Numbered from the stretch's first letter, positions 8,637-18,129 are shown. The stretch is DNA of 64,000 bases from Aquisphaera insulae (GCF_011064615.1 NZ_JAALJH010000023.1:1-64000); one strand, 5' to 3'. Program-made: numbers and translations. The notes: generated from the sequence alone by a model not told the origin.

Positions 8637-10922
8637 TCACCTACCCGGGACCGGGGGGGCCTCGCGACGCGGCGTGAGCGGGAACGGAGTGGCGACCTGG
8701 AACGGCGGTCCGATCATCTCGTCCCAGGTCGCCTGCTGGGAGGGCGTGAACAGGCCGAGGATTTCACGATTGGCCCTCCTCCACACCTCGACCTGTCGCA
8801 TCCAGGCCTCGCGGGGTTCCTCCGCCGGCCCCATCAAGTTCAGGATCTCCCGGCCGGCCTCGACCTGGATATCTCGGATTCGCTCCTGCTGGGCCTCGGA
8901 GAGTCCCAGGCGACGGATCGTCTCCGGCTGCGTGAACGAGTGCGGGCCCGGATGCTGCAACGCGATCTGATCGAGTCGGCGGGCCTGCGACGGCGTCAGC
9001 GTCCGGGCCAGGGCCTGTCGGGCGGTGCGGGCCAGGTCCGCGAGCCCCTTCCACCTCGCCGGCCGGCCCGGGAGCTCGGGACGACTCCGGAAGAGGCGTT
9101 CCGGGAGCGACAGGACGTCCGTCCTGAGCTCTCCCAACTGTTCGGCGGAGAGCCCAAGCTCCGCCTGGGCGGATGGGTTCGACAGCAGGAGGCAGGCATC
9201 CAGCACCGACATGGCCGCGATGTCCTCCACCAGCCGGTCGAGTCGCGCCCGGCTCGACGCCAGCTCTCGACGGAGCGCCGGATCGTCCGGACGCCTCTGC
9301 TGCAACTCGCGGTAGTAGGCAACCGACGCCTCGAGCAGCCTGCGACGGACGTCCATCATCGGCGGGAATTCGAGCAGCTCCTCGCGGCTCAACTCGGCGA
9401 AGAAGTCCACGGCCTTCCGCGCGCTGAGGAAGTTCGCCTCGGCGACGGCCCGCTGCTCGCCGGCCTCGCGCGTCTTCTCGCGCTGGCCCTCGAGCGCGAG
9501 CTTGGTGAGCGAGTGCTCGCGGGCGAGGATCGCGGCGAAGACGGACAGCCCGACCAGGGCCGCGGCCATGCTCGCCACGCTGGCCAGGGCCAGGGCGCGG
9601 TGCCGCCTCACCCAGCGGGCCGCGACCTCCGGGAGCGTCGGCCGCCGTGCCAGGATCGGCCGGTCCTGGGCGAACCGCCTGAGGTCCTCGGCCAGCTCCC
9701 CGGCCGTGTCGTAGCGCTCGGCCGGATCCTTGGCGATCGCCTTGAGGACGATCGTCTCGAGCTCGATCGGGATCGAGGGATCGATGGCCCGGGGCGGCCT
9801 GGGCTCCTCCGCGGCGATCTGGCGGAGCAGCTCGTGGCGATCCGGGCATTCGAAGGCCGGAGTCAGCGTGAGGAGCTCATAGAGCGTGATTCCCAGCGAA
9901 TAGACGTCGGTCCGATGGTCGACCAGGCCCCGGCTGCCGCTCGCCTGCTCGGGGCTCATGAATCGCGCCGTCCCGACCAGCTCTCCCGTCATCGTGGGGC
10001 CCGGGTCGCTCCGGAGCAGGGCGAGCCCGAAGTCCGTGATCCAGAGGTCCCCGCGGGCGTCCAGCAGCAGGTTGGCCGGCTTGATATCACGGTGAATCAC
10101 GCCCAGCTCATGGGCATGCTCCAGCCCCTCCGCCGCCTGGATGCCGAGGCCGGCGACCCGCTCGAAGTAGCGCCGGAATCGAGCGCCTCGCTCCGCGGAG
10201 AAGGTCGAGAGCACCGCCGACGCGACGGCCGACGGGGCCCGCGGCCCGCGACGTCCCTCGGGCACGATCGGCAGCGGATAGGCGAGCGTGTCGGACGAGT
10301 CCGGTCCCGGCCGCGGCGGGACCCACCCGGTCGAGCTGACGTCGCGAGTACCGGATTGTTCGCTCACCCCCGCGGGCCCGGCGCGGCGAAGCCCCTCGAT
10401 CAGCTCCGAGAGGCTCTGGCCGTCGATGTACTGCATGGCGTAGTAGTGGACGCCCGACTCCATGCCGACCGCATAGACCGGGACGATCGCGGTATGGTGC
10501 AACTGGGCGGCCGCGAGCGCCTCGTTGCGGAACCGCTGGAGCTGCCTCGGGTCGAACGTCGAGGCGAACGGCAAGATCTTGAGCGCGACGCGACGCCGGA
10601 GCGAGACCTGCTCGGCCTCGTAGACGACCCCCATGCCGCCGGATCCCACCTCCCTGATGAGCCGGAAGTCACCGATCCGACCGAGTCCCGGCTCGTCGAG
10701 GGTTGCCGAGGCGGTCCCGACGCGGGCGGGCGCGCGGAAATCCGTGGTCAGCCGCTCGATCATCCTCCGGCCGCCGAAGAAGACGGAGAGATCGTCGGCG
10801 AGATCCGGATGGGCCGCCAGGATCGCTTTCGTGTCGGGATGTTCTCCTCGCTCGACGGAATCCACGTAGTCGAGGAGGATCGCGTTCAGGCGTTGATCGT
10901 GGTCTCGACCTTCATCGGTCAC
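8637..10922 (-). CDS. Membrane-bound Ser/Thr protein kinase with a C-terminal LTxxQ-like region
   Basis: The 761-residue protein uses a GTG start at 10922, two bases after the stop of the ECF sigma factor gene. An N-terminal planctomycete kinase leader (about 1-80) precedes a kinase domain (about 83-425) with the glycine loop EVGSGGMGVVYEAEQ, the VAIK-type lysine (RRVALKIL), HRDIKPANLLLD and ITDFGLALL, and activation-loop GTARFMSPEQ. A proline-rich insert of about 70 residues lies in the N-lobe/C-lobe region. A single membrane helix follows at about 444-468, so the C-terminal 290 residues should lie outside. That part is helical and contains three motifs like the LTxxQ repeat of CpxP/Spy (LTPSQARRLDQI, LGLSEAQQERIRDIQ, FTPSQQATWDEM). 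The kinase is intact and probably signals to or from the sigma factor. Confidence 0.92.
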   Translation of the reverse strand: MTDEGRDHDQRLNAILLDYVDSVERGEHPDTKAILAAHPDLADDLSVFFGGRRMIERLTTDFRAPARVGTASATLDEPGLGRIGDFRLIREVGSGGMGVVYEAEQVSLRRRVALKILPFASTFDPRQLQRFRNEALAAAQLHHTAIVPVYAVGMESGVHYYAMQYIDGQSLSELIEGLRRAGPAGVSEQSGTRDVSSTGWVPPRPGPDSSDTLAYPLPIVPEGRRGPRAPSAVASAVLSTFSAERGARFRRYFERVAGLGIQAAEGLEHAHELGVIHRDIKPANLLLDARGDLWITDFGLALLRSDPGPTMTGELVGTARFMSPEQASGSRGLVDHRTDVYSLGITLYELLTLTPAFECPDRHELLRQIAAEEPRPPRAIDPSIPIELETIVLKAIAKDPAERYDTAGELAEDLRRFAQDRPILARRPTLPEVAARWVRRHRALALASVASMAAALVGLSVFAAILAREHSLTKLALEGQREKTREAGEQRAVAEANFLSARKAVDFFAELSREELLEFPPMMDVRRRLLEASVAYYRELQQRRPDDPALRRELASSRARLDRLVEDIAAMSVLDACLLLSNPSAQAELGLSAEQLGELRTDVLSLPERLFRSRPELPGRPARWKGLADLARTARQALARTLTPSQARRLDQIALQHPGPHSFTQPETIRRLGLSEAQQERIRDIQVEAGREILNLMGPAEEPREAWMRQVEVWRRANREILGLFTPSQQATWDEMIGPPFQVATPFPLTPRREAPPVPGR

Positions 10923-10924
10923 GG

Positions 10925-11524
10925 CTATCCCTCCCCCGACACCTCCTCGAGGAGTCCACGCAAGGCTTTGAGTCCGCGGAAGATAAGGCCCATCGCGGCC
11001 GCCCTGGTCCGGCCCATGCGCAGGCCGACCTCGGCGACCGTCAGCCCCTCCAGATGATGGAGCTCGATGGCCTCACGCTGGTCGGACGGCAGCCTCGCCA
11101 GGGCCGCGGCCAGTCGGAGTGCCTGTTCATGGCGCGAGGCTCGCTGGCTCGGCGATGTCTGGTCGGCCGCGAGCCAGCCCTCCATACGGGACGCCGAATC
11201 GTCCAGTCGCGCCTGGAGCGACCGCTCCCGCCCGAGGTCCCTCGTGTCGGACGCGTAGCGGCGACGAGCCATGGCGATGACGTTGCCCAGGATCGTCCTC
11301 AACCAGGCCATCCACTCGGCCTCGGTTTCGCCGCGGAATTGCCCCGCCTTCTCGTGGGCCCTCAGGACCGTCTGCTGGACGACGTCGGACGGGTCGAGCT
11401 TGCCGCGGAGGCTGACGCCGAGATGCAGCCGGGCGAGCACGCGGAGGTAATCCGAGTACGGGGCGGCCGACCAGATCCTCGACGCTTCCTCGCGCACGCG
11501 TATGTCCTTCTTGATGCCGGTCAC
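10925..11524 (-). CDS. ECF RNA polymerase sigma factor, planctomycete kinase-linked type
   Basis: The 199-residue protein starts with GTG at 11524. It shows sigma region 2 (DPSDVVQQTVLRAHEKAGQF, then EAEWMAWLRTILGNV) and region 4 (ALARLPSDQREAIELHHLEG, then LTVAEVGLRMGRTRAAAMGL), the latter a clear helix-turn-helix. No anti-sigma gene follows. Instead the gene runs directly into a Ser/Thr kinase gene (2 bp gap), the arrangement of the planctomycete ECF groups that are thought to be controlled by a cognate Pkn kinase. No promoter that it might read was identified. Assignment as an ECF factor is secure; regulation by the kinase is inference from gene order. Confidence 0.92.
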   Translation of the reverse strand: MTGIKKDIRVREEASRIWSAAPYSDYLRVLARLHLGVSLRGKLDPSDVVQQTVLRAHEKAGQFRGETEAEWMAWLRTILGNVIAMARRRYASDTRDLGRERSLQARLDDSASRMEGWLAADQTSPSQRASRHEQALRLAAALARLPSDQREAIELHHLEGLTVAEVGLRMGRTRAAAMGLIFRGLKALRGLLEEVSGEG

Positions 11525-11720
11525 GAGGATTACGGATGCCGTGCTGCCGCCGATGAAGCGCGACGCCTAGCCGATTCTTCGGCGCGGCGGCCCCGACATC
11601 AAGGCGGCGGCCACAGGATCGAGCCATCGCGCTCGCGGGCACGGGCGATGGCCGTGGCAGGTCCTGATCGAGCCGGCCCGGGGCGCCGGGCACCGAGGGA
11701 GGGAAGGGGTTCGGCCGCAA

Positions 11721-12848
11721 TCAATGGCCGACGGTCCGGGGCGACTGGCTCCGCTTGAGGCTGTTGAGGCGCCAGGCGTGGGGGCCGCGGAAGACCGAGG
11801 CGGAGGGCGGCGGGAGGGATGGGGCGGTCGCCACGGAGGGCTCGCCTTCCCAGCGGTGAGCGTCCAGGCTCTTGAGGATCTGGTCCGCCAGCCACATGGC
11901 GCGGAGGGCCTCTGCGCCGCCCACGCGCGGGCGCGCCTGGCCGCGGACGGACTGGACGAACTCCTCGAGCTCCAGGGCCAGGGGCTCCCGGCCCGCGGCC
12001 TCGACGCGATCGACGCGGAGGATCTTGCCGAAGAGGTGCTCCTTGACGGCGGCGGGCTGGGTGATGTCCAGGCCCTCCAGCCCGAGCTGGCCGGCGAGGA
12101 AGGCCTCGGAGGGCTCGACGATGGTCGCCTGCTTGGCCCCGAAATCGAGCGAGGCATAGCCCTCGGTCGCCCAGATCCGCATCTTCCGGACGGCCGTGTA
12201 GCTCGCCCGGCTGGCGGTGATGTTGGCCACGGTGCCGTCCTCGAACAGCACCCGCGCGTCGGCGACGTCCTCGCGCTCGCTGAAGAGGCTCAGGCCGACG
12301 GCCGAGACGGACTGGACCGGGGCCGCCACCATGGACAGGACCAGGTCGATGTCGTGGATCATCAGGTCGTGGACGACGCCGATGTCCGTCGAGCGGAACG
12401 TGTAGGTCGAGAGCCGCTCGGCGTGGATGAAGCGGGGCCGGAGTGCCTTGTTCTGGAGGGCGGACAGGGCCGGATTGAAGCGTTCGATGTGGCCGACCTG
12501 GAGGACGGTCCCCGTGGACCGGGCGAGCGCGACCAGCTCCTCCGCCTCGGCGAGCGAGCCGGCCAGGGGCTTCTCCACGAGCGTGGGGATGCCTCGCTCC
12601 AGGAAGGCGCCGGCGACCTCGCGATGGAGGGTGGTGGGGACCGCGACCGAGACGGCGTCGACCTGGTCCAGCAGGTCGCGGTAGTCGTCGAGGGCGCGAG
12701 TGCCCAGGCGGCTGGCGACGAGCCGGGCCTGCTCCGGCCGCGAGTCGGCCACCGCCACGAGCTGGACCTCGGGGAGTGCCGCCAGGATCCTCGCGTGATG
12801 CTGGCCCAGGTGTCCCACCCCGATCACGCCGACACGCAGTCGCTTCAT
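11721..12848 (-). CDS. Gfo/Idh/MocA-family NAD(P)-dependent oxidoreductase, GnnA-like by context
   Basis: The 375-residue protein opens with a Rossmann dinucleotide fold (VGVIGVGHLGQHHARILAAL), followed by the family's EKPLA motif (VEKPLAGSLAEAEELV) with its lysine, and the HDLMIHDIDLVL segment of the substrate domain. It begins 3 bp after lpxA and is the last gene of the lipid A cluster. In bacteria that make the diamino sugar variant of lipid A, GnnA of this family oxidises UDP-GlcNAc at C3 next to lpxA. That makes GnnA a reasonable guess, but the aminotransferase partner GnnB is not here. The C-terminal 60 residues (after about 315) are proline- and serine-rich and probably disordered. Confidence 0.8.
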   Translation of the reverse strand: MKRLRVGVIGVGHLGQHHARILAALPEVQLVAVADSRPEQARLVASRLGTRALDDYRDLLDQVDAVSVAVPTTLHREVAGAFLERGIPTLVEKPLAGSLAEAEELVALARSTGTVLQVGHIERFNPALSALQNKALRPRFIHAERLSTYTFRSTDIGVVHDLMIHDIDLVLSMVAAPVQSVSAVGLSLFSEREDVADARVLFEDGTVANITASRASYTAVRKMRIWATEGYASLDFGAKQATIVEPSEAFLAGQLGLEGLDITQPAAVKEHLFGKILRVDRVEAAGREPLALELEEFVQSVRGQARPRVGGAEALRAMWLADQILKSLDAHRWEGEPSVATAPSLPPPSASVFRGPHAWRLNSLKRSQSPRTVGH

Positions 12849-12851
12849 GGA

Positions 12852-13655
12852 TTAACCCCTTGCTCGTTCCTGGCCGCGCCCGTGCTTGCCCTGCTGCTGG
12901 CGCTCGATGAACTCGATGAGCCGCTTGACCTCGGCCGTGAAATGCCCGTGGGCCTCGAGCACGGCGGACGCCTGGGTCGGCGTCATCCGGGCCCGGAAGA
13001 GGAGGCGGTGTGCCTCGTGGAGCGCGGCGATGCCCTCGGCGGAGAATCCGCTCCGCTTCAGGCCGACGACGTTGATGCAGCGGACCTTCGACGGGTTCCC
13101 CTCCACCAGCATGTACGGCGGGGCGTCGTGGACGATCCGCGAGAGGCCGCCGATGTAGGTGTGGCCGCCGACCGAGACGAACTGGTGCAGGCCCACGCCG
13201 CCGGAGATCGACGCGTAGGACTCCACCTGGATGTGGCCGGCGAACATCGTGTTGTTCGCCACCAGGATCCGGTCGCCCAGGACGCAGTCGTGGCCGATGT
13301 GGACGTTGGCCATGAAGTAGTTGTTCGAGCCGATCGTGGTGACCCGGCGGTCCTTCTCGGTCCCGCGATGGACGGTGACGGCCTCGCGGAAGACGTTGTT
13401 GTCGCCGATCTCGACGCGGGTCGGCTGCCCCTTGTAGGAGTAATCCTGGGGCTCGCCGCCGAGGACCGCGAAGGGATGGACGGTGTTCCCCTCGCCGAGG
13501 GTCGTGTGGCCCTGGATGCAGACGTGGGCGATCAGCCGGCAGCCGCGGCCGATCCGGACGTCGGGACCGATCACGCAGTAGGGGCCGACTTCGACGTCGT
13601 CCGCGATCTCGGCGCGGGGATCGATGGACGCGGTGTCCGCAATCATCGTGGCCAT
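12852..13655 (-). CDS. lpxA: Acyl-ACP--UDP-N-acetylglucosamine O-acyltransferase (LpxA)
   Basis: The 267-residue product is a left-handed beta-helix acyltransferase with hexapeptide repeats from residue 8 to about 190 (AEIADDVEVGPYCVIGPDVR, then VRIGRGCRLIAHVCIQGHT). The family signature FMANVHIGHDCVLGDRILVA includes the catalytic histidine, and the C-terminal helical domain (KRSGFSAEGIAALHEAHRLL) is present. Length and order fit LpxA of other Gram-negative bacteria. A GGAGGG site precedes the start at 13655. The enzyme carries out the first step of lipid A synthesis in the cytosol. Its neighbours LpxC-FabZ and a Skp-like chaperone support this. Confidence 0.96.
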   Translation of the reverse strand: MATMIADTASIDPRAEIADDVEVGPYCVIGPDVRIGRGCRLIAHVCIQGHTTLGEGNTVHPFAVLGGEPQDYSYKGQPTRVEIGDNNVFREAVTVHRGTEKDRRVTTIGSNNYFMANVHIGHDCVLGDRILVANNTMFAGHIQVESYASISGGVGLHQFVSVGGHTYIGGLSRIVHDAPPYMLVEGNPSKVRCINVVGLKRSGFSAEGIAALHEAHRLLFRARMTPTQASAVLEAHGHFTAEVKRLIEFIERQQQGKHGRGQERARG

Positions 13656-13715
13656 GGAACGGTTCCCTCCGGAGCCATGGATTCCTCGTTTTCGAACGGG
13701 CCAGGCCTCATCGCA

Positions 13716-15059
13716 TCATGCGCTGAGCCTGGCCTCGACCAGCACGAACCGGATCTTGGCGGCGGCGGCCACGGCGTCGTCCACCCGGGCGACGGCCGTC
13801 ACGCTCGCCGACGTCGACTTGATTCGCTCCGCGACGACCTCGATCCGGAGCTGGTCCCCCGGGACGACCGGCCGGCGGAGCTTGACCTGGTCCACCGAGG
13901 CGAGCAGGGCGATGCGGCTGCCGGGATCCACGGTCGCCGCGACGAGGACGCCCCCCGCCTGGGCCATCGCCTCGATGATCAGGACGCCGGGCATGATCGG
14001 GCGATCGGGCCAGTGGCCCTGGAAGAACGGCTCGTTGGCGCTCACGTTCTTGATCGCCGTGAGCGAACGGCCCGCGTTCACCTCGAGCACCCGGTCGATC
14101 AGCAGGAACGGGAAGCGATGCGGGAGGATCGCGCTGATCCCCTGGATGTCGATCGTCCCGTCGTCGCGGAGCGGGAGCGTCGGCGGTCGGGCGACGAGCT
14201 CCTTCTCCTTCTCGACCGCCTGGACCAGCCGGCGGACGAGCGCGGCATTGGTGTGATGGCCGCTCCGGTGCGCCACCACGAAGCCGTGCAGGTCCATGCC
14301 CAGCAGCGCGAGGTCCCCGACCATGTCCAGGACCTTGTGGCGGGCGCATTCGTCGCGGTAGCGGAGCGAGTTCCCGACCACGCCTTCCGGGCCGAAGATC
14401 AGGACGTCCGCCGCGGTGGCTCGCCGGCCGATCCCGGCGGCGCGGAGGGCCTGGGCCTCGGCCTCGAGCACGAAGGTCCGGCTCGGGGCAAGCTCGCTGC
14501 GGAACGGGGCCGGGGCCAGGTCGATCAGGTAGCTCTGGCTGCCGATCGCCGAGTCGGCCCCGTAATCGAGGTGATAGGAGAGGGTCAGCGACTCGGTCGT
14601 GCCCGGGTGGGCCGCCAGCAGGGCGTCCCCCTCGCGGACCGTGAAGGATCGCTCCAGGGCGAACGCCGGGCGGGGCTGATCCTGGTCGACGATCCCGGCC
14701 TCGTCGAACGCCTCGACGAAGGCGCGGCTGGAGCCGTCGCAGCCGGGGCATTCCTGCGCGTCGATCTCGATCCGGCAATTGTCGATCCGGAGGCCGGCGA
14801 GGGCGGCCATGACGTGCTCGATCATCTCGACCCGGGCCGGGCCGTCCTCCACGGTCGTCCGCCGCTGCGACGGGACGACGTGCTGCACCGTCGCCGGGAC
14901 GGACGGCCCCCCCTCGAGGTCGGAGCGGACGAAGACGATGCCGCTGTTGGGCTCCGCGGGATGGAACCGCATCGCGACGTCGTCGCCGCGGAAGAAGCCG
15001 ATGCCGCGCACCTCGGTCGTGCGGGCGAGCGTGCGCTGGAGTCGCCTGGACGTGAGCAT
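13716..15059 (-). CDS. LpxC-FabZ bifunctional fusion: UDP-3-O-acyl-GlcNAc deacetylase / 3-hydroxyacyl-ACP dehydratase
   Basis: The 447-residue product is taken from the ATG at 15059, where LpxC homology begins ([20 protein letters not shown]). The frame is open further upstream to 15314 but with basic, non-homologous residues. Residues 1-300 are Lpx[21 protein letters not shown] carries a zinc-ligand histidine and [18 protein letters not shown] carries the second histidine and aspartate. Residues about 305-447 are Fab[20 protein letters not shown] with the active-site histidine, then [19 protein letters not shown] with the catalytic glutamate region. LpxC-FabZ fusions are known from Bacteroidetes and several PVC bacteria and tie lipid A synthesis to the fatty-acid pool. 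All catalytic motifs look intact. Confidence 0.95.
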   Translation of the reverse strand: MLTSRRLQRTLARTTEVRGIGFFRGDDVAMRFHPAEPNSGIVFVRSDLEGGPSVPATVQHVVPSQRRTTVEDGPARVEMIEHVMAALAGLRIDNCRIEIDAQECPGCDGSSRAFVEAFDEAGIVDQDQPRPAFALERSFTVREGDALLAAHPGTTESLTLSYHLDYGADSAIGSQSYLIDLAPAPFRSELAPSRTFVLEAEAQALRAAGIGRRATAADVLIFGPEGVVGNSLRYRDECARHKVLDMVGDLALLGMDLHGFVVAHRSGHHTNAALVRRLVQAVEKEKELVARPPTLPLRDDGTIDIQGISAILPHRFPFLLIDRVLEVNAGRSLTAIKNVSANEPFFQGHWPDRPIMPGVLIIEAMAQAGGVLVAATVDPGSRIALLASVDQVKLRRPVVPGDQLRIEVVAERIKSTSASVTAVARVDDAVAAAAKIRFVLVEARLSA

Positions 15060-15282
15060 TCTGCGGGCCTTTTTTCGATGAACGGTGCGGTGCGGCCGCC
15101 GGCGGAGGTGGGATCGGCCGGGGCCTGCGTCGACCCTGGCGCGGCGGACCGCGTCCGGCTCCGGCCCCCGCGACTCCTCCGAGACGGGAGGGGCCGCGAG
15201 ACCGTGCAGGGAGATTGGGGCCGCCCGATCGACGTGGAGATGCCGGACGACCCTGGATTCGACTCGACCGATGGGATCGGGC

Positions 15283-16050
15283 TCAGTTACCGCCTTCCGG
15301 CTGGGCGGCGGCACCGGCGGCGGCCGGGGCGGGGGCCGTGGTGGCGGCCGGCGTGGTCGCGGCGGCTGCGGCGGCCGGCTTGGCCGCGGCGCCTCCGGTG
15401 GCCTTGTACATCCGGTTCAGGTTGTACACCACGTCCTTGGTGATATCGTTGCGGGGATCGGCGTAGACCATCGTGTTGGCCATGGCGGCCATGACGGAGT
15501 TGGGGTTGCTGCCGAGGACCGGCTGGTTGGAGATCTTCACGACGTAGGTGAGCTTGCGCCACTGGGCGACGCGGGCCACCATCGCCTGGACTTCCTTGTA
15601 GAGCGTGGCCATGGCCTCGGCCTCGCGGCCGGCGAAGTCGCGCTCGGCCAGCTCGCGGCCGGCTTCGAACCTGGCCTTCAGCTCGGTGACGCGATTCTCG
15701 TGCTTCTTGAAGTCCTCGGTGCCGGGGATCAGCTTCTGGAGCTGCTCGGCCTCGCCCGCGGCCTCGGCCTGGAGCTTCTGGAGGTCCGCCTTGCGGGCCA
15801 GCGCGGCGGACTTGAACTCCTCGCTCGAGACCTTGACCTTCTCGTAGCTCTTGAAGACCTCGTCCATGTCGATGGTCCCGATCACCGCCGGCACCGGCGC
15901 CGCGGGCGCGGGGGTGGCGGCCGGCGTCGTGTTCGCGGACCGACGGACCGCGGGATCCTGAGCCTGCTGGCCGAGGGATGGCCCGACCAGGAGGCAGAGC
16001 CCCATCGCACCAGCTCCCATTGCCATGATCGCACGCGAAGCAATGACCAT
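15283..16050 (-). CDS. Skp/OmpH-family periplasmic chaperone
   Basis: The 255-residue protein begins with a Sec signal peptide ([20 protein letters not shown], cleavage near GPSLGQQ) and an AAGGAG ribosome site. After an Ala/Pro/Thr linker comes the OmpH domain: [19 protein letters not shown], a long charged coiled coil (about residues 75-160), and a strand segment ([33 protein letters not shown]). This matches the Skp layout of beta-strand core with helical tentacles. The tail after about 220 is almost only Ala, Pro and Thr and seems disordered. It is the first gene of the lipid A run, a position Skp also has next to lpx genes in enterobacteria. It likely carries outer-membrane proteins across the periplasm. 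Confidence 0.85.
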   Translation of the reverse strand: MVIASRAIMAMGAGAMGLCLLVGPSLGQQAQDPAVRRSANTTPAATPAPAAPVPAVIGTIDMDEVFKSYEKVKVSSEEFKSAALARKADLQKLQAEAAGEAEQLQKLIPGTEDFKKHENRVTELKARFEAGRELAERDFAGREAEAMATLYKEVQAMVARVAQWRKLTYVVKISNQPVLGSNPNSVMAAMANTMVYADPRNDITKDVVYNLNRMYKATGGAAAKPAAAAAATTPAATTAPAPAAAGAAAQPEGGN

Positions 16051-16429
16051 CGGTACAACTCCTTTTCTACCGCTGGTGATCCGTAGCTACCGCCCACGCC
16101 GGTCCCGCCCGCAAGAGGGACTCGGTCGCCCGAGAGGGTCGCGGCACGATCTGTCGGACGAGCAACCCTCGTGGAGACGCCCTGACCGAGACCCCGGGCC
16201 GGGTCCATTCAGGGCGGCATTCTGCGCGGAAGGTAATCGGCGGTCAAGGCGAACCGCGCGGAGAAGGGGGGCGGGGGCGGGGGGCGGGAGAGCGAGGGGC
16301 GACCGGGCCGGCTGGCGGGCGGGGCTCTTCCGGGGGCCTCCTCAGCCCTCTCCCGCCGGGCGGGAGGGGGGAGGGGACCCGGATGGCCGCGAGGGACGGC
16401 GCGGAAATCGTGGCCGGAGGACCGCGGGA
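16051..16429. other. Intergenic region with a G/C-rich hairpin
   Basis: This 380-bp gap lies upstream of the Skp-like gene and downstream of the ArsR gene, both on the minus strand. At 16350-16366 a perfect inverted repeat (ctcccgcc g ggcgggag) could form a strong hairpin. It has no T-run on either side, so a role as terminator of the ArsR gene is only a possibility. The promoter of the lipid A operon should be here, but I see no convincing -35/-10 pair. Confidence 0.4.
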
Positions 16430-16843
16430 TCACGCGCCGTTGTAGGCGAGGACGAAGTCGTGGAACTTGTACTTCTTGTTCCGAGGGACCTCGCCGGCGG
16501 CGGCGAAGAGGCTGAGGAGGAGGTCGCCGAAGTGCTCGGTCCGGACGCTGTAATAGTTGTGCTTGCCCTCGCGGCGGGACTCGATCAGGCCGGAGACGCG
16601 GAGCAGGGCGAGATGGTGGCTGACCGCGGGCTGGCTCTGGCCCAGGCGGTTGCAGAGGTCCGTCACGTGGAGCTCGCGATTCTCGGAGAGCGCCAGGTAG
16701 AAGAGGATCCGGAGTCGGGTCTCGTCGCTGAGGAGCTTGAAGACCTGTGCCAGCTCCCGGATCGACTGGTCGGAGACTTCGGGTTGGCCGTCATGCGACT
16801 GACCGTTCGTGGTCGGGACCGACTTCGGGTCTTTGCGAGCCAT
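16430..16843 (-). CDS. ArsR-family winged-helix transcriptional regulator
   Basis: The 137-residue protein has a 25-residue polar leader followed by a full ArsR winged helix: IRELAQVFKLLSDETRLRIL, the recognition helix region DLCNRLGQSQPAVSHHLALL, and the wing GLIESRREGKHNYYSV. The usual metal-binding CxC of ArsR/SmtB sensors is not seen in the recognition helix (the single cysteine is in VTDLCNRL), so it may sense something other than arsenite. A GAAGGA ribosome site precedes the start. Genes next to it are not obviously metal-related. The long gap up to dapA leaves its target unknown. Confidence 0.9.
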   Translation of the reverse strand: MARKDPKSVPTTNGQSHDGQPEVSDQSIRELAQVFKLLSDETRLRILFYLALSENRELHVTDLCNRLGQSQPAVSHHLALLRVSGLIESRREGKHNYYSVRTEHFGDLLLSLFAAAGEVPRNKKYKFHDFVLAYNGA

Positions 16844-17226
16844 GAATGAATTCCTTCGGGTTAGAGATTCCGTCGTCGGAGGATCTTGCCCGGTGGGGGG
16901 GGCGGGGAAATCGCACCTCGGATCGGAGATGATGGAACGGGATTGAAGTTCGAGGGACGGCTGGCCGTCGTTCGCGGACCTTGCGGTGCGAGGACGGCCT
17001 GGGACGCGGGTTGATCTCTTGGCCTGGCTGATGGATTGCGAGGCTGGGCGCTTGATCGGCCTGCGGGCCTCGGGCGAGGGCCTTATCTATCCGGCGTGCG
17101 TGCCGCGGCGAACGCGTGCCTCCGCTGAACACTAGGGAGACGGCGACGGCCTGTCAAGCCTCTCGCGGGGACGGTGGCCCTGATGGAGTATCTGTTGTAA
17201 CATGATGTCATCATTGATTCGGGAAC
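16844..17226. other. Intergenic region, no gene recognised
   Basis: About 380 bp between the regulator gene and the end of dapA hold no credible reading frame. The end nearest dapA (about 17185-17225) is A/T-rich for this genome and contains the short near-palindromic sequence catgatgtcatcat. It should contain the promoter of the ArsR gene and possibly an operator, but no clear inverted repeat typical of ArsR operators was found. Confidence 0.4.
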
Positions 17227-18129
17227 TCAGCGTTGGGCATCGGTCGGGAGTCCGTAGCGATCGAGCGCCGACCGCAGCGTCTCCAGGGGCGGGCCGTCGA
17301 GCGGGCAGAGCGGGAGCCGGAGCTCGCCGCGGCCCCGGCCGAGAATCGAGAAGGCGGCCTTGAGGGGGACCGGGTTGGGCGCCAGGCCGAGGAGGTCCTT
17401 GCAGAGCGGGAAGAGGCGGGCGTGGGCCCGCCGGGCCTCATCGAGGCGGCCCTCGCGGAATGCGGCGATCAGGCTCATGACGTCGCGCGGGACCAGGTTG
17501 GCGACGACCGAGATCACGCCCTCCGCCCCGACCGCGAGCATCGGCAGGGTCAGGCTGTCGTCCCCGGAGAGGACGGTCAGGTCGGTCCTCCCGAGGAGCT
17601 CGCTCACCTGGTCGAGCGACCCGGCCGCCTCCTTGATGCCGACGATCGGCGCCAGGCGGCAGAGCCGCTCCACCGTCTCCGGCTCCATGTTGCGCCCGGT
17701 CCGGCCGGGGATGTTGTAGAGCACCTGCGGCAGGTCCGTGGCCTCGGCGACGGCCGCGAAATGCCGGAAAAGGCCCTCCTGACTGGGCCGGTTGTAGTAG
17801 GGGGCGACGAGCAAGGCGCCGTCGGCACCGGCCCGGGCGGCGAATTTCGTCAGGCGGATCGCCTCGGAGGTCGAATTCGACCCGGTCCCGGGCAGGACCT
17901 TGGCCCGCCCGGCCGCCGTTTCTACGACGACGGCGATCACCCGCTCGTGCTCGTCGTGCGAGAGCGTGGGGGCCTCTCCGGTGGTCCCGACGGGGCTGAT
18001 CGTCGGCGTCCCTTGCTGGACGTGCCACTCCACGAGCTCCCTGAGCGCGGGCTCGTCGACCTTGCCGTCCCGGAACGGCGTGATGAGGGCTACCGTGCAG
18101 CCCGCGAAAATCCGGCCCTTCGTCGCCAT
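17227..18129 (-). CDS. dapA: 4-hydroxy-tetrahydrodipicolinate synthase
   Basis: From the ATG at 18129 the protein has 300 residues, the normal DapA length. Motifs are GCTVALITPFRDGKVDEPAL at the start, the pyruvate-site threonines (VGTTGEAPTLSHDEH), the catalytic-triad tyrosine (VLYNIPGRTGRNM) and the Schiff-base lysine (PIVGIKEAAGSLDQV). GDDSLTLPMLAVGAEGVISV follows as expected. It makes the first committed step of lysine and diaminopimelate synthesis from pyruvate and aspartate semialdehyde, in the cytosol. A longer frame to 18180 lacks homology. The gene stands alone, with the pyridoxine gene pdxJ 200 bp upstream on the same strand. Confidence 0.95.
   Translation of the reverse strand: MATKGRIFAGCTVALITPFRDGKVDEPALRELVEWHVQQGTPTISPVGTTGEAPTLSHDEHERVIAVVVETAAGRAKVLPGTGSNSTSEAIRLTKFAARAGADGALLVAPYYNRPSQEGLFRHFAAVAEATDLPQVLYNIPGRTGRNMEPETVERLCRLAPIVGIKEAAGSLDQVSELLGRTDLTVLSGDDSLTLPMLAVGAEGVISVVANLVPRDVMSLIAAFREGRLDEARRAHARLFPLCKDLLGLAPNPVPLKAAFSILGRGRGELRLPLCPLDGPPLETLRSALDRYGLPTDAQR

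Noticed and set aside
6484..8970. Long plus-strand frame opposite the DevC-like and DoxX-like genes
   Set aside because: The same antisense effect. Residues are rich in Asp, Arg and Gly without any pattern.
11724..15443. Open frame of about 1240 codons on the plus strand, opposite the lipid A genes
   Set aside because: It is the antisense of lpxA, lpxC-fabZ and the oxidoreductase gene. High third-position G/C removes stops on the opposite strand. It has no motifs, and the minus-strand genes are certain.
16350..16366. Rho-independent terminator
   Set aside because: A strong hairpin exists but no T-run follows on either strand, so it is described only as a hairpin.
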